Shown: positions 1-11,062, numbered from the stretch's first letter. The stretch is DNA of 64,000 bases from Hanleya hanleyi (GCA_036873755.1 JAVTVY010016089.1:1-64000); one strand, 5' to 3'. A program made the numbers and translations. The notes: a model not told the origin generated them from the sequence alone.

Positions 1-999
1 CACGATCATACGTAGAAACTTCTGCTCGTAGCCATGCGATAACGGGTGCTATCGGAGTGTAATAGGGCGTTTCCCAAATGGTCACATCCGACTGGTCCCG
101 TTACATCCGACATCAGTGCAATCACATTCATACAACGAAGACACACCTCCAGAAAGCGATCGATTGAAATGATCCCATGGTGGGCCTCGAAGTGCCCCCA
201 TCACAAAATAAAAAGCATATTATTTTCCTGTGAACTGCCGCCGATTTTATTTTGTTTTCAAATATGTTAGGCCGTTTGTAATATGATTTTTCTTAAGATA
301 AACAAAGAAGCATGCTCCACTAGAGTGAGAAATAAAATAGCTAATTTGCACAACTTCGTTTTGGTCTCGCGTAGACTCCCCCCAGTCTTGCGCCTCGTGA
401 AACTGACATGTCTGCATGTCTGAGAAATATTTGAATACAGATAATATCATTGGCTCGTTTAAATGGGACCGACATTTGACCTCATGCTTTGGGAACAACT
501 TTCGAACTGGATTATCTCCCTCTAGATAGATGGCGCCGTGTGAAATACATGCCGAATCACAGCGAAAATCTAAGGGTAGTGTTAAGTGAAACGTGAAATG
601 CCCTTAGCAAGCTAAGATGGAATTGAATGAATTGGTATTTATTCTGGTTCTTGACTGCCTACTATACAAATTTGTTTCCAAAAGAGCTTAAAATACGTCC
701 AGTTTATTTAAAATGAGCTTTCGACACGTTTTCAACTTGCAATCCGATCCTTGCTCGAAACAAGCTTACCTCGTTTTCTTTAAATATTGGAACTTAAAGG
801 TGAAATGCAAAGGTAATAAAAGTAAGAAAAAAGCATTTCCCTTTCCTTTTTATGATGATAATAAATTATACAGCCATCAATGAACGAAATCTGGTGATAA
901 GTTTTATTTTTTAAAGAGAAATAAAACACGTGTATGATCAGCGGCTTGAAAACAGTACATCGCTTATCTCCCCTTGATTCGGAGCTTTTCCACCAGAAG
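1..999. other. no recognised gene
   Basis: AT-rich sequence with only short open frames lacking recognisable motifs or convincing splice context. Nothing in it can be supported as a gene. Confidence 0.5.
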
Positions 1000-1002
1000 C
1001 TG

Positions 1003-1042
1003 TGACGTCACAGTTGAACCACACTAAAAAAATGGCGGCTAA
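1003..1042 (+). promoter_or_regulatory. candidate TATA-less core promoter (CRE plus YY1-like box)
   Basis: A perfect CRE palindrome TGACGTCA (1003-1010) lies 20 bp before AAAATGGCGGC (about 1029-1039), which matches the YY1-type box often found at TATA-less start sites. A short frame opens at the ATG inside that box but stops after about 26 codons, so the transcript is not defined. The reading rests on motif spacing only. Confidence 0.3.
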
Positions 1043-1634
1043 CATGAATGTAGAGGGTGCACTCCACACTAGGCCACGGTTTCGCACGAATGGCCCCTCC
1101 CTAATTTTATAATAAGGAAGGACGCCCGATTTTGACAGCATGGTAATTCTTCTTACCTTTCTACTAGCTGATATCTATAGAATCACCCTGCTGGACGTAA
1201 CCATTTCTCCAAACGAAGATATAACAATTGCTTGTTGATCGCACCCACTCGCCACTACAGAGTTAATCGTGTCCGGAATTGAATATCTGGCGGGTCAAAA
1301 TCCGCACATTTTCGGGAAGCGAAAATGAGGATTCCTTTATGGCGATAAAATTTTACAAAAAACGAGTAGGTCGACCCCCTGTTTTTTTCGCCATTTTAAA
1401 TTGTTCTTTGGACGGGAAACAATTTAACATACATAAAAAGAAAATCATTTCATACGTTTTCTCTGGGTTGCGGGTAGAATTTGACACATTTTCATATATT
1501 TTATGGAGTTTTCCAGAAAAGTTGAAGAAGGTTTAGGGAGGATTGTACGTATTTTCTATTCAATTTCAATAGCTCACAAGTCTTCTGAAATAATGGCACG
1601 GGTGTGCCCATTTAGAAAATATATACTTTTACAG

Positions 1635-1940
1635 GGTTTTTGTTAAAGATTTTACATCAATTTGTGGCCGAAGATCCGAACCCATGCCTGTTTTTAGCCG
1701 CACATCATTTAGGTGTGGAATGCACCCAGACAGCGACAGCGATGCGGAGGAATTTTCTTACACCCCTTTTCTTACACCCCTTCCTTCAGAAGAATTCACG
1801 GCAATGGTTAGTGCAGGGGTGCCCCTGCCTTACCAACACGAACCTATTGTGAACAAAGAACCAGCAGACAACGATAGGATCAGCGACACTGCAGGGGCCG
1901 TGGGCGACAGTCATACCGAGAGAATCGGAAATACAGATTG
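1635..1940 (+). CDS. candidate internal exon, function unknown
   Basis: The stretch is preceded by a pyrimidine-rich CAG acceptor (ends 1634) and followed by G|GTAAAT (1941). One frame is open throughout and encodes an acidic, Ser/Pro-rich segment with HPDSDSDAEEF at about residues 32-42. A second frame is also open to 1852, which weakens the call. Its phase at the 3' end (two bases over) does not join cleanly to the next candidate exon at 2508. No domain was recognised; it could be non-coding. Confidence 0.22.
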
Positions 1941-2507
1941 GTAAATTCCGACTTTTTCCTTTATCCCCCATAGCGAATGATGACCAACCTGTTAGTGCGT
2001 TTCAGTGAACGTGAATGGCACAAGCAAGGGCTTCGTGAGCAATAGCCTAGCTTATCCATGTGAGCTATTTCCATACAATGCAATGCAGCTACATCATGTT
2101 GTGCAGACTGTGCTGGTTCCACTGCTACGTCACGTATCGCAGCGCCCCCAGGGGGAGGTAATCATGTACGGATCAAAATTTCGTAAATAATACAGCGTTA
2201 CATTTTTTAGTTTTTAACTTTATTAGGCTTAAGCAAATGTTTTAAAACTGAAATGAAATTAATATACACATTATTTATCTAATCTTACTGCAAATATGAA
2301 GTGATTCAGACAAACCTTTGCATTTCACCTTTAAGGATATGTACTATGGGGTATTACTTCAAAAATAACACTTCCATAACATTTTTCCAAAGGACCTAGC
2401 TGTGGGCCGATGGCTAGGGAAAGGGGCCATGGCTCAAATTTTACCTCAGAATTTTGGGGAATTTTACACCAAAATGACAACAATCTGTCATTTCACTCTT
2501 ATTGCAG

Positions 2508-2733
2508 ACATGTGCTGGTTTACATGTGAAGACAGCTGCTAAAGACGACATCGAAGGTCAGGTTATTGTGACGCTGATCGACGTCCAGCGGAATGTGTAC
2601 CAGCAACGTTCGGGAAGTAAACCATCGTTTCTCGGTCCCGTAGTAAAGGTCTTTGACGGATTTGATCAAGTGGTGGCGGACATACTGAACGTTTTCATCA
2701 ATCCCTTTGGCCGGCTCCATTTAATTCGATCAG
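2508..2733 (+). CDS. candidate coding exon, function unknown
   Basis: A good acceptor (pyrimidine tract then ATTGCAG, ending 2507) and donor (CAG|GTAATT at 2734) bracket 226 bp that are open in one frame, about 75 residues. Composition is protein-like, with IEGQVIVTLIDVQ near residue 15 and VKVFDGFDQVVADILNVFINP near residues 48-68. No family was recognised. The minus strand is also open across most of it but lacks splice signals. A repeat (R1) begins about 150 bp downstream. Confidence 0.33.
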
Positions 2734-2887
2734 GTAATTGTAGCTTAGAAGAATTAAATTGTTCGAGTTTCGACTTACCCGATCTATCCGATACTTTTCC
2801 AGTTCACCAAATTTACCATTCGGATTTCCTACACCATCAATGAGTCATTCTGCTATCACGGTATATTTGGGAAGGATTTTTTTTCCA

Positions 2888-2990
2888 AAATGAGTATATA
2901 GTAAGGACGATGTTTTTTCGAACATTCTGCTTACTTTTCAATTCTGCATAATACTTGGCGTTGACCTGGCGTTAAGAAGAATGACCTAGA
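2888..2990 (+). repeat. R1 dispersed repeat, upstream part (split by LINE)
   Basis: Matches R1 copies at 12540-12905, 14085-14440 (minus) and 17010-17390: TATATAGTA, CGAACATTC.GC, TACTTTTCAATTCTGC, GTTGACCT, AAGAATGA. It stops abruptly at TGACCTAGA (2982-2990). The same nine bases restart the family at 10851, which shows that the LINE between them inserted into R1. Confidence 0.75.
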
Positions 2991-3088
2991 TTGATTGAAA
3001 TTGTAGTTTAAGGGCCGCTTCCCATTCGGATTTCGCGGCCCATCAACTCAATGTTTTATTTGAATTTCGCGGTATATTTATTTGTTTT
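2991..3088 (-). repeat. LINE 3'-terminal tail
   Basis: On the minus strand the LINE ends with ATTGAGTTGATGGG, GGAAGCGGCCCTTAAACT and a tail of ATCA-type repeats, not poly(A). The same tail occurs on the plus strand at about 7270-7355, inside the foldback loop, with few changes. This confirms 2991 as the true 3' terminus. Confidence 0.72.
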
Positions 3089-3109
3089 TGTCCCCCGCCG
3101 CAACGCGGC

Positions 3110-4850
3110 CGGGGACTTTAAAATGGTTCTTGCTTCTATGTGTCCGTGCATGCACGGACATGTCCGTGCAAATACTTCGTAAGCAATAACTTCTAAATGC
3201 TTTGTCGGATTCCTCCGAAACTTGGCATCTGCATTCTTTGCGACAAGACGTCTCTTGGTATTACGTTTCAGCAAGATCCGCCTGTAGGTGGCGCCACTGG
3301 GGTCTTGCTTCTATGTGTCCGTGCATGCACGGACATGTCCGTGCAAATACTTCGTAAGCCATAACTTCTAAATGCTTTGTCGGATTCCTCCGAAATTTGG
3401 CATCTGCATTCTTTGCGACAAGACGTCTCTTGGTATTACGTTTCAGCAAGATCCGCCTGTAGGTGGCGCCACTGGGTCTTGTTCCAGTCTTTAGTGCATG
3501 TCCGTGGATGTTCGTGCAAATGCTTCATAAGCGATAACTCCTAAATGCTTTGTCGGATTTCTCCGTAATTTGGCATCTGTATTCTTTGCGACAAGACGTC
3601 TCTTGGTATTACGTTTCAGCAAGATCCGCCTGTAGGTGGCGCCACTGGGTCTTGTTCCAATATTTAGTGCATGTCCGTGCAAATGCTGCATAAGCGATCA
3701 CTCCTAAATGCTTTGTCGGATTCCTCCGAAATTTGGCATCTGCATTGTCGCTGGTATTACGTTTCAGCAAGATCCGCCTGTAGGTGGCGCCACTGGGTCT
3801 TGTTCCAATCTTTAATGCATGTCCGTTCATGTTTGTTCAAATCCTTCGCGAGCGATAACTTTTGAACAATTTGTCGGATTTCTTCGAAATTTGGTAAATG
3901 CATTCCCTGCGACAAAACACCGTTGATGATGCGTTTCAGCAAAATCCACCCGGAGGTGGCGCCACTAGAGTTCATTCCATTATTCCATGCTGCAAGTGAT
4001 AACTTAGAAACACTTGGTCGAATTTCTTTGAAATATCCTACATATGTACCTTTCTGGGTAACATGAGAAACGTTGCGGCTCATCGGGTTCTTCTCAAATT
4101 TGGCATGCATTTACCATGCCAGGAGCTGTTGCTTGGGATTGCCTTTCGCTCACTTGGACTCACAGGTGGCGCCACCTGGTGGCAACATCACAAATTCGTT
4201 TCCGGGTAATAACTTGAGAACTGACCATCGGATTCTTCTCAAATTTTGTATGAATGTACCGTGACATAAGATGTAGCTTGATAATGCATTTCACTGACTT
4301 GCGCCTAGAGGTGGCGTCACCTGGTGTCAAAATCTAAATTTGGTTTCTGGGCAATAACTTGAGGACCCTCATCGGATTCTTCTCAGATTTGGTATGCAGA
4401 TGTCCCCACGATACCATGTTCCTTGGGATTGTATTTTTCCCGCTTCTGCCTACAGGTGGCGTCTCCTGGTGGAAAAATTTGTTTCCGGGCAATAATTTGG
4501 CAACTGCTCGTCAGATTATTCTCAAATTTTGTATTCATATGTGACCCGCCCCAAATAAAATGAACACCGGTGGGCATCTAGTACCGGCAATAACTTGAGG
4601 ACCCCTCTTCAGAGTCTCAAAGTTCATATGCCGATTGCATGACATGAGATGTCATTTGGGATTGTGTTTTGCCTGCTTGCACCTACAGGTGGTGACTCCT
4701 TGTGGCAAAGTCTAAATTTGGTTTCTGGGCAATAGGTTGAGGATGCCTTCATATTCTTGTCAAATTTAGTTTGCAGATAATATGCCATGAGTTGTCTCTT
4801 CGGGTTGCATTTCGGTTACATAATTTTCATGCTGCATGGTAAAGAAAATA
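3110..4850 (+). repeat. degenerate satellite array, variable period 145-233 bp
   Basis: About nine units are marked by a conserved GGTGGCGCCACTGG box at 3287, 3462, 3635, 3783, 3955, 4165, 4310, 4455 and 4688. Spacings are 175, 173, 148, 172, 210, 145, 145 and 233. The first three units are close copies and contain a palindrome around GTCCGTGCATGCACGGAC. Later units are diverged but keep AATAACTTGAG and TCTCAAATTT. The array sits in the LINE 3' UTR and is bounded by GTCCCCCGCC (about 3092) and GGCGGGGGAC (about 5015), which look like the ends of an inserted element. Confidence 0.8.
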
Positions 4851-5065
4851 TATTACAGTAGCAATCAACATTCAGTCAGCCATTCGGAGTTGATCTCAAA
4901 ACCTGGGAAGGTGGAAAGACCCCTCTGCTTCTTACACCTGTGAAGTAGCTGTTGCCATCCTCATGAATATCTTCTGAAACCGACAGCGCTTATAAATATT
5001 GCTGCTATTTTGGCGGGGGACCTAGCATCCTCTGGCTGCTTGTTTTAATATCTTTTCCAGCGCTA

Positions 5066-5115
5066 AGTAAATAAATAAACAAATAAATAAATAAATAAAT
5101 AAATAATAAATAACA
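5066..5115 (+). repeat. (AAAT)n microsatellite
   Basis: Runs of AAATAAATAAAC. The opposite strand resembles the TTTATTTGTTTATTT stretch at about 7170-7230, so it is probably part of the LINE 3' UTR and not an independent repeat. Confidence 0.85.
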
Positions 5116-6189
5116 ATGAGAGATTAGTAGGAGATATAAATAGGAGTAAATGAGAATCGCTATGCACAAGTTCGTAAGTCTCTTTCTGGGTTTTGGTTAA
5201 GTTATACTAGTAAATATGAGTTCACTGTCATCGCGTGGATGATTCCTTTGTCTTGGTACCCCTTTGTACGCACAAAGCCGTCCAGAAAAAAACTGGGAGA
5301 ACCATGGGCGTCTTCAGGATTTTTCGAATCGACTTCCCTAACGACGCCCTTGGGAACAGGGTGGGTTCTTCCAGAAATCTGTGCCTGTAACAATGCTTGG
5401 AGTGTGTATCGGGGAACAGGACGGCAGGTCTACGTCCTATATTGCGTGAAAGTCAAAGGATGATATTCTGTGTTGAGGCGTCAGTTCGGTGTTATCTATG
5501 GGGTAGCGTGTCGGTGTGGTTTAGGATTTGGTATTCTGGTTGCTCAGTTTGGTGGGGTAGCGTGTCTGGCGTGGTACAGGGTCGAGTATTCTGGACGTTC
5601 TTGTGGACCGACGATGATGATCATCATGTTCATCTCCATTTGGTGCTGTTTTACAATATCTGTCGTCATCGGTTTCATGGCTGGTCTTACTCGTCTGTGG
5701 TCTTCAGTGTGCTGTGCCTGTATTACAAAGAATAGAAGAGTTTGTAGTTTCTTGTTTCATGGTGTTATTTTTTGCCAACGACTGGCACTATCGTGATCTA
5801 AGTCACACATGATCAATAGCAATAATTAATTAGGTACTAAATATTATAAATAAAAATATTATCATAATTAAAGCCGATTGTGAATGTTTGATATAACCTC
5901 CAGTCTTCTGCCCCTGCTAGAAAACCGGACGGTTAACATTCGTTAACGAGGGTTGGAAATAAGGGAACACAATTTGGTCGGAGCTCATTATTAGGAGCTC
6001 TTAATTTGATCAGTGGATTTGTCTATGTTATTGCTATGGCATTTTGCTTGGTTAGTGCCCAAATTTGATCAGTCATTTCTGATCACTGACCCTTATTTCC
6101 GCCCCTGTAAAATAGTTTTGACTCTAAGCGTGCTACATTTATTTAAATTTGGTCCTAGGTTTCTTGGTGTAACCATATAGTATTAAATG
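5116..6189. other. LINE 3' UTR sequence, no gene; small inverted repeat
   Basis: No coding motif was recognised. GGAAATAAGGG (from 5955) and its reverse complement (ending 6100) flank 146 bp with further partial symmetry (TTTGATCAGT), which may be a tiny non-autonomous element. The rest is taken to be 3' UTR of the surrounding LINE because it lies between the knuckle and the tail. Confidence 0.45.
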
Positions 6190-6690
6190 GTAGAGTGATA
6201 GTCAGTCGATTTGATGTAAGCTAGTAAGGTGGAGTATACTTTGTTTATAAGAGGTGGTTTAGGATTTAATATAGAAGCCAACGCCAGAGGGACATTCAAG
6301 TTTTTGAGTTCGTTTTCCAGTGTGCGGCGATAGATGTCATGTTTTGGGCATTTGAGTATAAAATGTTCTATAGTTTATAAAATGTTCTATAGTTTATAAA
6401 ATGTTCTATCGTTTCTTCTTCGTTGTTGCATGAGGTGCATAGTGGTGATGTGTTTTTTATTAGCTTAGAGAGGTGTGATTTTAGTCCTGTTTTGCCTAGT
6501 CTTACTCTTGTGATGATGCGGTCGTCACGTTTACTGTCTAGCTGGAATCCACAACTCCTTCTTTTCCCCTTATCTAGAATACTATGTAGCCATCTACCTC
6601 GGTTTTCTTCGTTCCATTCCTTCTCCCATTTACTATCTATTTTGGTTTTAATGATAGAATTCAGTTCTTTGGTTCCTAGTCCTATATGCA
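6190..6690 (-). pseudogene. LINE ORF2: C-terminal Cx2Cx8Hx4C knuckle
   Basis: Carries the C-terminal end of the same LINE protein, beyond the foldback insertion. RITRVRLGKTGLKSHL is followed by CTSCNNEEETIEHFI and then LKCPKHDIYRRTL, giving Cx2Cx8Hx4C. A roughly 19-bp unit (AAAATGTTCTATAGTTTAT) is repeated two to three times at about 6357-6412 and splits the knuckle between its His and last Cys. Homology continues to about 6190. It adjoins the 3' UTR. Confidence 0.75.
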
Positions 6691-6701
6691 CGTCGAATGT
6701 A

Positions 6702-7623
6702 GGTCATTTTCCCCCCTGTCATGTTCCCCCCCTGTCCCATTCCCGCCCTGTCATTTTCCCCCCCTGTCATGTTCCCCCCTGGACATATTCCCCCCTGTCA
6801 TATCCCCCCTTATATTTACTTGTCCATATAGCTGTTGTGGGTTAAATATTTAGGTAATTTTTTCTTCCAGTAAAATAATGCCAATTTTTATTTATCATAA
6901 ACTGGTACAGGAAAAGACAAATGTTGTTTTTTTAATGTAATTCCATCAATAAATTATTTTCTTCACAGATATATCTTTAAGTAGTCCTAGATAGGCACAA
7001 ATTTTACCAACCAATAAAAGTAACAGAATTATTTGAATGGCACAAGGAATCACCAACGCGACTACAATGTACAAAGAACACATACCAATATAACCTAATC
7101 AAAAATCAACCGATGAACCTGTACATAGACAATTCTTCTATTCTATTTATATCTCCATCCGCCCATTTATTATTATTATTTACTTATATATTTATTTATA
7201 TATTTGTTTACTTATTTATTTGTTTATTTGATAATACAGCGCTTGTAAATATCTTTAACAAACTAAGAAATGTAACGTGTAATTAAAATAAAACATTGAG
7301 TTGATGGGCTGCAAAATCCGTACGGGAAGCGGCCCTTAAACTGCAATTTTAATCAATCAAAAATAATTTATTGATGGAATTACATTAAAAAAACAACATT
7401 TGTCTTTTCCTGTAACAGTTTATGATAAATAAAAATTGGCATTATTTTACTGGAAGAAAAAATTACCTAAATATTTAACCCACAACAGCTATATGGACAA
7501 GTAAATATAAGGGGGAGGGGGATATGACAGGGGGGGAATATGTCCAGGGGGGGACATGACAGGGGGGGAAATGACAGGGGGGGAATGGGACAGGGGGGGA
7601 ACATGACAGGGGAAGGAAATGAC
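6702..7623. mobile_element. foldback element inserted in the LINE
   Basis: Two arms of about 260 bp (6702-6963 and 7364-7623) are reverse complements. They share GTCATTT ends, a purine/pyrimidine tract built on CCCCCCTGTCAT, and the inner sequence TTACCTAAATATTTAACC. TGTA lies immediately outside both ends (about 6697-6700, 7624-7627), a probable 4-bp target duplication. The 400-bp loop contains a plus-strand copy of the LINE 3' tail. The element separates RNase H from the C-terminal knuckle of the host LINE. Confidence 0.82.
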
Positions 7624-7629
7624 TGTACT

Positions 7630-8363
7630 CCATGCAGGTCAGGTGCAGTTTTGGTGAGGCTGTCTTTGGCTGTCCTATCGGCGGCTTCATTTCCCCTAAC
7701 GTCCACGTGGGCGGGAATCCAAGCTAAAATGGCGTCAATGTCATTGTCTCGTATTTGTGTACATACAATTTCTATTTCGTGTATGAGGTCAGGTCTGCTG
7801 TCGGATTTGGAGTTCTCTATAGATACCAGTCCGCTTAAGGAATCGCTAAGAATAACGGTGGAAACCGGTCGGTTCTGAAGAACCCATTCGAGGGCCTTGA
7901 TTATGGCGACTAATTCAGTGGTGTATACAGACATATTGTCTGGTAATTTGAAACCTTCGTGAATGTCAAGTTCTGGTATAACGAATGCAGAACCTGTATT
8001 GTGACTTGTGTTTTTGGAGCCGTCTGTATGTATTTTCAAGCGATTTTTCCAATGTGTGTCAATATATTCGAGGGCAGTAACCCTTATATGCTCTGGGTTG
8101 TCCTGTTTGGTGATGTAGCTATGTATATTCGTGTCCACGTGTGGTGTGATTAGTTGCCATGGTGGTCTATTGACCTTGTCAGTGTCAGAGATACAAGAAA
8201 TAGGAATGTCGTGTTCTTGGAATAGTCGTTCTACCGTGTAACCGAGAGGTGCGGAGTCTTTTTCCCATTTCGTTTTTAGGAATTCGTATTCGGTTTTTGG
8301 GCCAAAAATTTTGTGGCATGGGTGGTTGTCGCCCTTGGCTATTGTTTTCCCTGCATATTTCAT
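7630..8363 (-). pseudogene. LINE ORF2: RNase H domain
   Basis: RNase HI fold region that degrades RNA in RNA/DNA hybrids. The catalytic pattern is visible: IHTDGSKN (Asp), VYTTELVAIIKALEW (Glu), VILSDSLSGL (Asp) and WIPAHVDVRGNEAADRTAK (His/Asp end). An RNase H domain inside a LINE is typical of the I superclade. The domain is cut just after the final helix by a foldback element whose edge is at about 7623. The sequence translated beyond that point is foldback, not LINE. Confidence 0.85.
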
Positions 8364-8418
8364 TGACAGCTCTTCTCGTCTTAAATGTAAGGGTTTTTCA
8401 TTAGTTTCTATTTGTAGA

Positions 8419-8898
8419 CTACATAGCGGAGTTCCTTTGAATGCCCCTGGCTATTTTTAAGGCCGAATACTGAATGCTGTCTATTCTTTTCAAATGGGTC
8501 TTGCATGCTGATTGGTAAGCGATTGAACCATAGTCTATTTTGGATCTGATGAGTGTTTGATATAATTTGATTAAGCTATGTTTATTGGCCCCCCAGTTGG
8601 TACCCGATACGCATCTCATAAGGTTCAGGTCTTTGTTACACCGAATAATTAAGTGGTCAATGTGGTCTTTCCAAGTGAGTTTTCGGTCGAAGATCATACC
8701 TAGGTATTTAACACTATTCTTAAACTCGATTTTCTGGCCTCCTAGTGATAGCGTAATGTCTGTGTTTTGTTTATTTGAGAATGGCACACCGGTAGTTTTG
8801 ACAGCTGAAAATTTGAATCCCCATTTATCGGCCCAGTCGCTGACTGTATTTAGTACCTTTTGCATTATACTTGTTAATTTTTTTATCGAGCCAGCAGA
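8419..8898 (-). pseudogene. LINE ORF2: reverse transcriptase thumb
   Basis: Continuation of the reverse transcriptase after the TGA at 8899. It shows the usual post-palm pattern DWADKWGFKFSAVKT, VKYLGMIFDRKLTWKDHI, and IRSKIDYGSIAYQSACKTHLKRID. The frame is lost near 8445: after KIARG the expected continuation appears in another frame and leads into the RNase H region. This is a 1-nt indel consistent with decay. Confidence 0.82.
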
Positions 8899-8901
8899 TT
8901 T

Positions 8902-10188
8902 TCACATGGCAGCATCGTCAGCAAAAAGTGATTGTTCAATTTCAGGATGTTTTGTGTCAATTTCGTTGGCCAGGCCATTAATCAGGATGTTAAAAAGGGT
9001 GGGTCTTATGACGCTGCCCTGTGGGGTGCCGTTATCTAGCTGGTGGTCCATGGATATGGTGTTACCAATACGAACTTTGAAGTTTCGGTCATGAAGAAAT
9101 TTTTTTATCCAGTGTTTTATCCTGCCCTTAATTCCTAGGTTGTTTAATTGGGTGATAATCCCGTCCTGCCATACAAGGTCAAACGCCTTTTCTATATCCA
9201 AGAACATGCCTAATGTATATTGGTGTTTGGCATTACCCTTTTTGATTGAGTGTTGGAGTCTGGCTATGTGGTCTAAGGTACTTCTTTTTTTCCGAAAACC
9301 GCTTTGTGCTTTGTTTAACAAGTTGTTGCTTTCCAGGTGATATTCAAGTCTGTTTTTGACCATGGTTTCCATAATTTTGCATAAATTTGACGTGAGTGAG
9401 ATCGGCCTATATGACTTACTGTCTGATGTGTCTTTACCAGGTTTTGGTATTGGGATAACAATAGATGATTTCCATTTGTTCTGGAGTTGTTTGGTCTTCC
9501 AGCTCACATTAATTAGTTTTAGAATTAGTTTCTGAGTGGTGTTTGGAAGGTGCTTTAGGATTGTATACCCTAGTTTGTCTTCGACGGGTGAACTTTCTTT
9601 TTTAGAGTGTAAAGCTTTTCTGTATTCGTTGATATTAAAGTCTCCGTTAAGGTAGTTTTCTATATAATCATTTGTGTCATTTTCCAGGATCGTTTCTTGT
9701 TTGATTTTTCTGAATTCTGGTTTCAGGTTGCTATCGCTACTGTTTGATGCGAATGATTCAGCAAGATATTCTGCCTTTTCGAGATTAGTTCTGTTTGTTT
9801 TGTTTAGTACGGGTATTGTGTTAGTTGCTTTCCCTTGAATGCTTTTTATTTTATTCCATACTTTCTTTGAGTTAGTTTTCGTATCTATAGTGTTGCAAAA
9901 ATCTTCCCAGCATCTTGATTTGGCTTCTTTGACGCTTTTTTCTGCTATTCTTTTCAGTTCCTTATACCTTTCATGATCACTCTGGAGCCGACTTTTTTTG
10001 AATTTTCTGAGTGTTTTTTTCTTTGCCGCGATGTTCTTTCCACACTCTCGGTCCCACCAAGGCACTGGATTTTTGTTGGGCCGCTTATTCGTAACTGGAA
10101 TATGTCTTTGTGCTATGTTTAGAAGTTTGCTGGTTATATTTTCATTGAAAGTCTCTATATCATTACTGAGTATATCGTCACGAGTCAT
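8902..10188 (-). pseudogene. LINE ORF2: linker and reverse transcriptase fingers/palm
   Basis: About 428 residues. A basic linker (residues 1-150) leads into reverse transcriptase. Motifs in order are WKSSIVIPIPKPGKD, SYRPISLTSNLCKIME, AQSGFRKKRST, FLDIEKAFD (first catalytic Asp), GTPQGSVI..TLFNILING and SLFADDAAM (catalytic FADD). Directly after FADDAAM an in-frame TGA (8899-8901) replaces what is normally a sense codon, and the same frame then continues into the thumb. The element is therefore catalytically recognisable but disabled. Confidence 0.88.
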
Positions 10189-10850
10189 GAATTAGACTTT
10201 GACAATCGTTTTGGAAGCTTTCCCAGTCTGCCTTGGAGTATTGGAAGCGTGGGAGAGGGTCTGTCTTTTCAAAATCTGGTTTCATGCTAAATTTAGTTAG
10301 GATTGGAAAGTGGTCGCTGTCTAGTGTATCTGGTAGGACTGCCCATTCTGATTTAACTGCTAGTTCGGGAGAGACTATTGTTAGGTCAATTGCAGTGAGT
10401 TTACCGGTTCGCATATCTATTCTAGTCCCTTCTCCTGAGTTCAGGAATACGAGGTTATTATCATCTAACCATTTTTCTACCGATTTACCCCTATCATCTG
10501 ACGTGGTGCAGGTTTCGTCCCAGATTGGATTATGGCTATTATAATCGCCGCAGATTATAATTGGCGAGTCATATTTTTGGGTGATTTTGTTAAGTTCTTT
10601 TTGTGATATTGTTTTTAGAGTGCCAGGGGAGTACAGGTTCACTATATTTGTAGGTTTATTATTTTGGAACACCCGTATAGCTTGCCATTCGAGGTCTTCA
10701 CTTTCTGGGCTCTTGTCTAATTCTAGCTGTATGAGTTCTTCCTTAACTAGTGTGAGGTTGCCTCCCTTTGGGCCGTTTAGTCTGTCTTGTCTATATGGCG
10801 TATATCCTTTTATTGCAAATTTATTTTGCCCTGGCGTAAGAAATGTTTCT
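10178..10850 (-). pseudogene. LINE ORF2: endonuclease domain, N-truncated
   Basis: An APE-type endonuclease nicks target DNA to prime reverse transcription. The translation begins at QETFLTPG, the conserved QE step, so the N-terminal strands are missing. Visible motifs are GDYNSHNPIWDE (Asp/Asn/His catalytic region), TAIDLTIVSPEL and the terminal DSDHFPI, the SDH signature. The frame closes about 10 bp past the start of the reverse transcriptase frame, so a 1-nt indel near 10190 separates the two domains. The family assignment is firm; the protein is not functional. Confidence 0.85.
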
Positions 10851-11062
10851 TGACCTAGAGATTATTTTCTCCGTTTATATCGGCTTTGTATATGAAAAGT
10901 AGTTCGCTCAAGTGCAAAACTGAAGCTGTTGTTCGGTCGCATTCAAACTGAACGGTGTGGGCGTGAGTTTTTCCCTAAACGCCATAGCCACGTCATAATG
11001 GTCATCTTCCGCTATTGGAGGCAGGGTCGTAGTGGAGTCATTCGGTAGTCCCGAGCGGGAAT
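10851..11062 (+). repeat. R1 dispersed repeat, downstream part
   Basis: Starts with the duplicated TGACCTAGA and continues with AGATTATTTTC, ATATGAAAAGTAGTTCGCTCA, GTGGGCGTGAG and CATCTTCCGCTATTG, all shared with other R1 copies. It is the other half of the copy that begins at 2888. Confidence 0.75.

Larger units (their letters stand above)
2991..10850 (-). mobile_element. 5'-truncated I-superclade-like LINE with nested insertions
   Basis: A minus-strand non-LTR retrotransposon runs from a truncated endonuclease at 10850 to a 3' tail at 2991. The order is endonuclease, reverse transcriptase, RNase H, C-terminal Cx2Cx8Hx4C knuckle, then a long 3' UTR. The RNase H domain places it near the I/Ingi/Nimb group. 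TGACCTAGA is duplicated at 2982-2990 and 10851-10859. The first open reading frame and the start of the endonuclease are absent, as expected from incomplete target-primed reverse transcription. Frameshifts, a nonsense codon and two insertions make it inactive. Confidence 0.85.

Noticed and set aside
3056..4110. Repeated minus-strand open frames (KRNTKRRLVAKNADAKF type) across the satellite
   Set aside because: They follow satellite units whose periods (175, 173, 148, 172) are not multiples of three, so no single protein continues across units.
3110..4850. CRISPR-like array
   Set aside because: Units are 145-233 bp and diverged throughout, with no short constant repeat and unique spacers; the context is eukaryotic.
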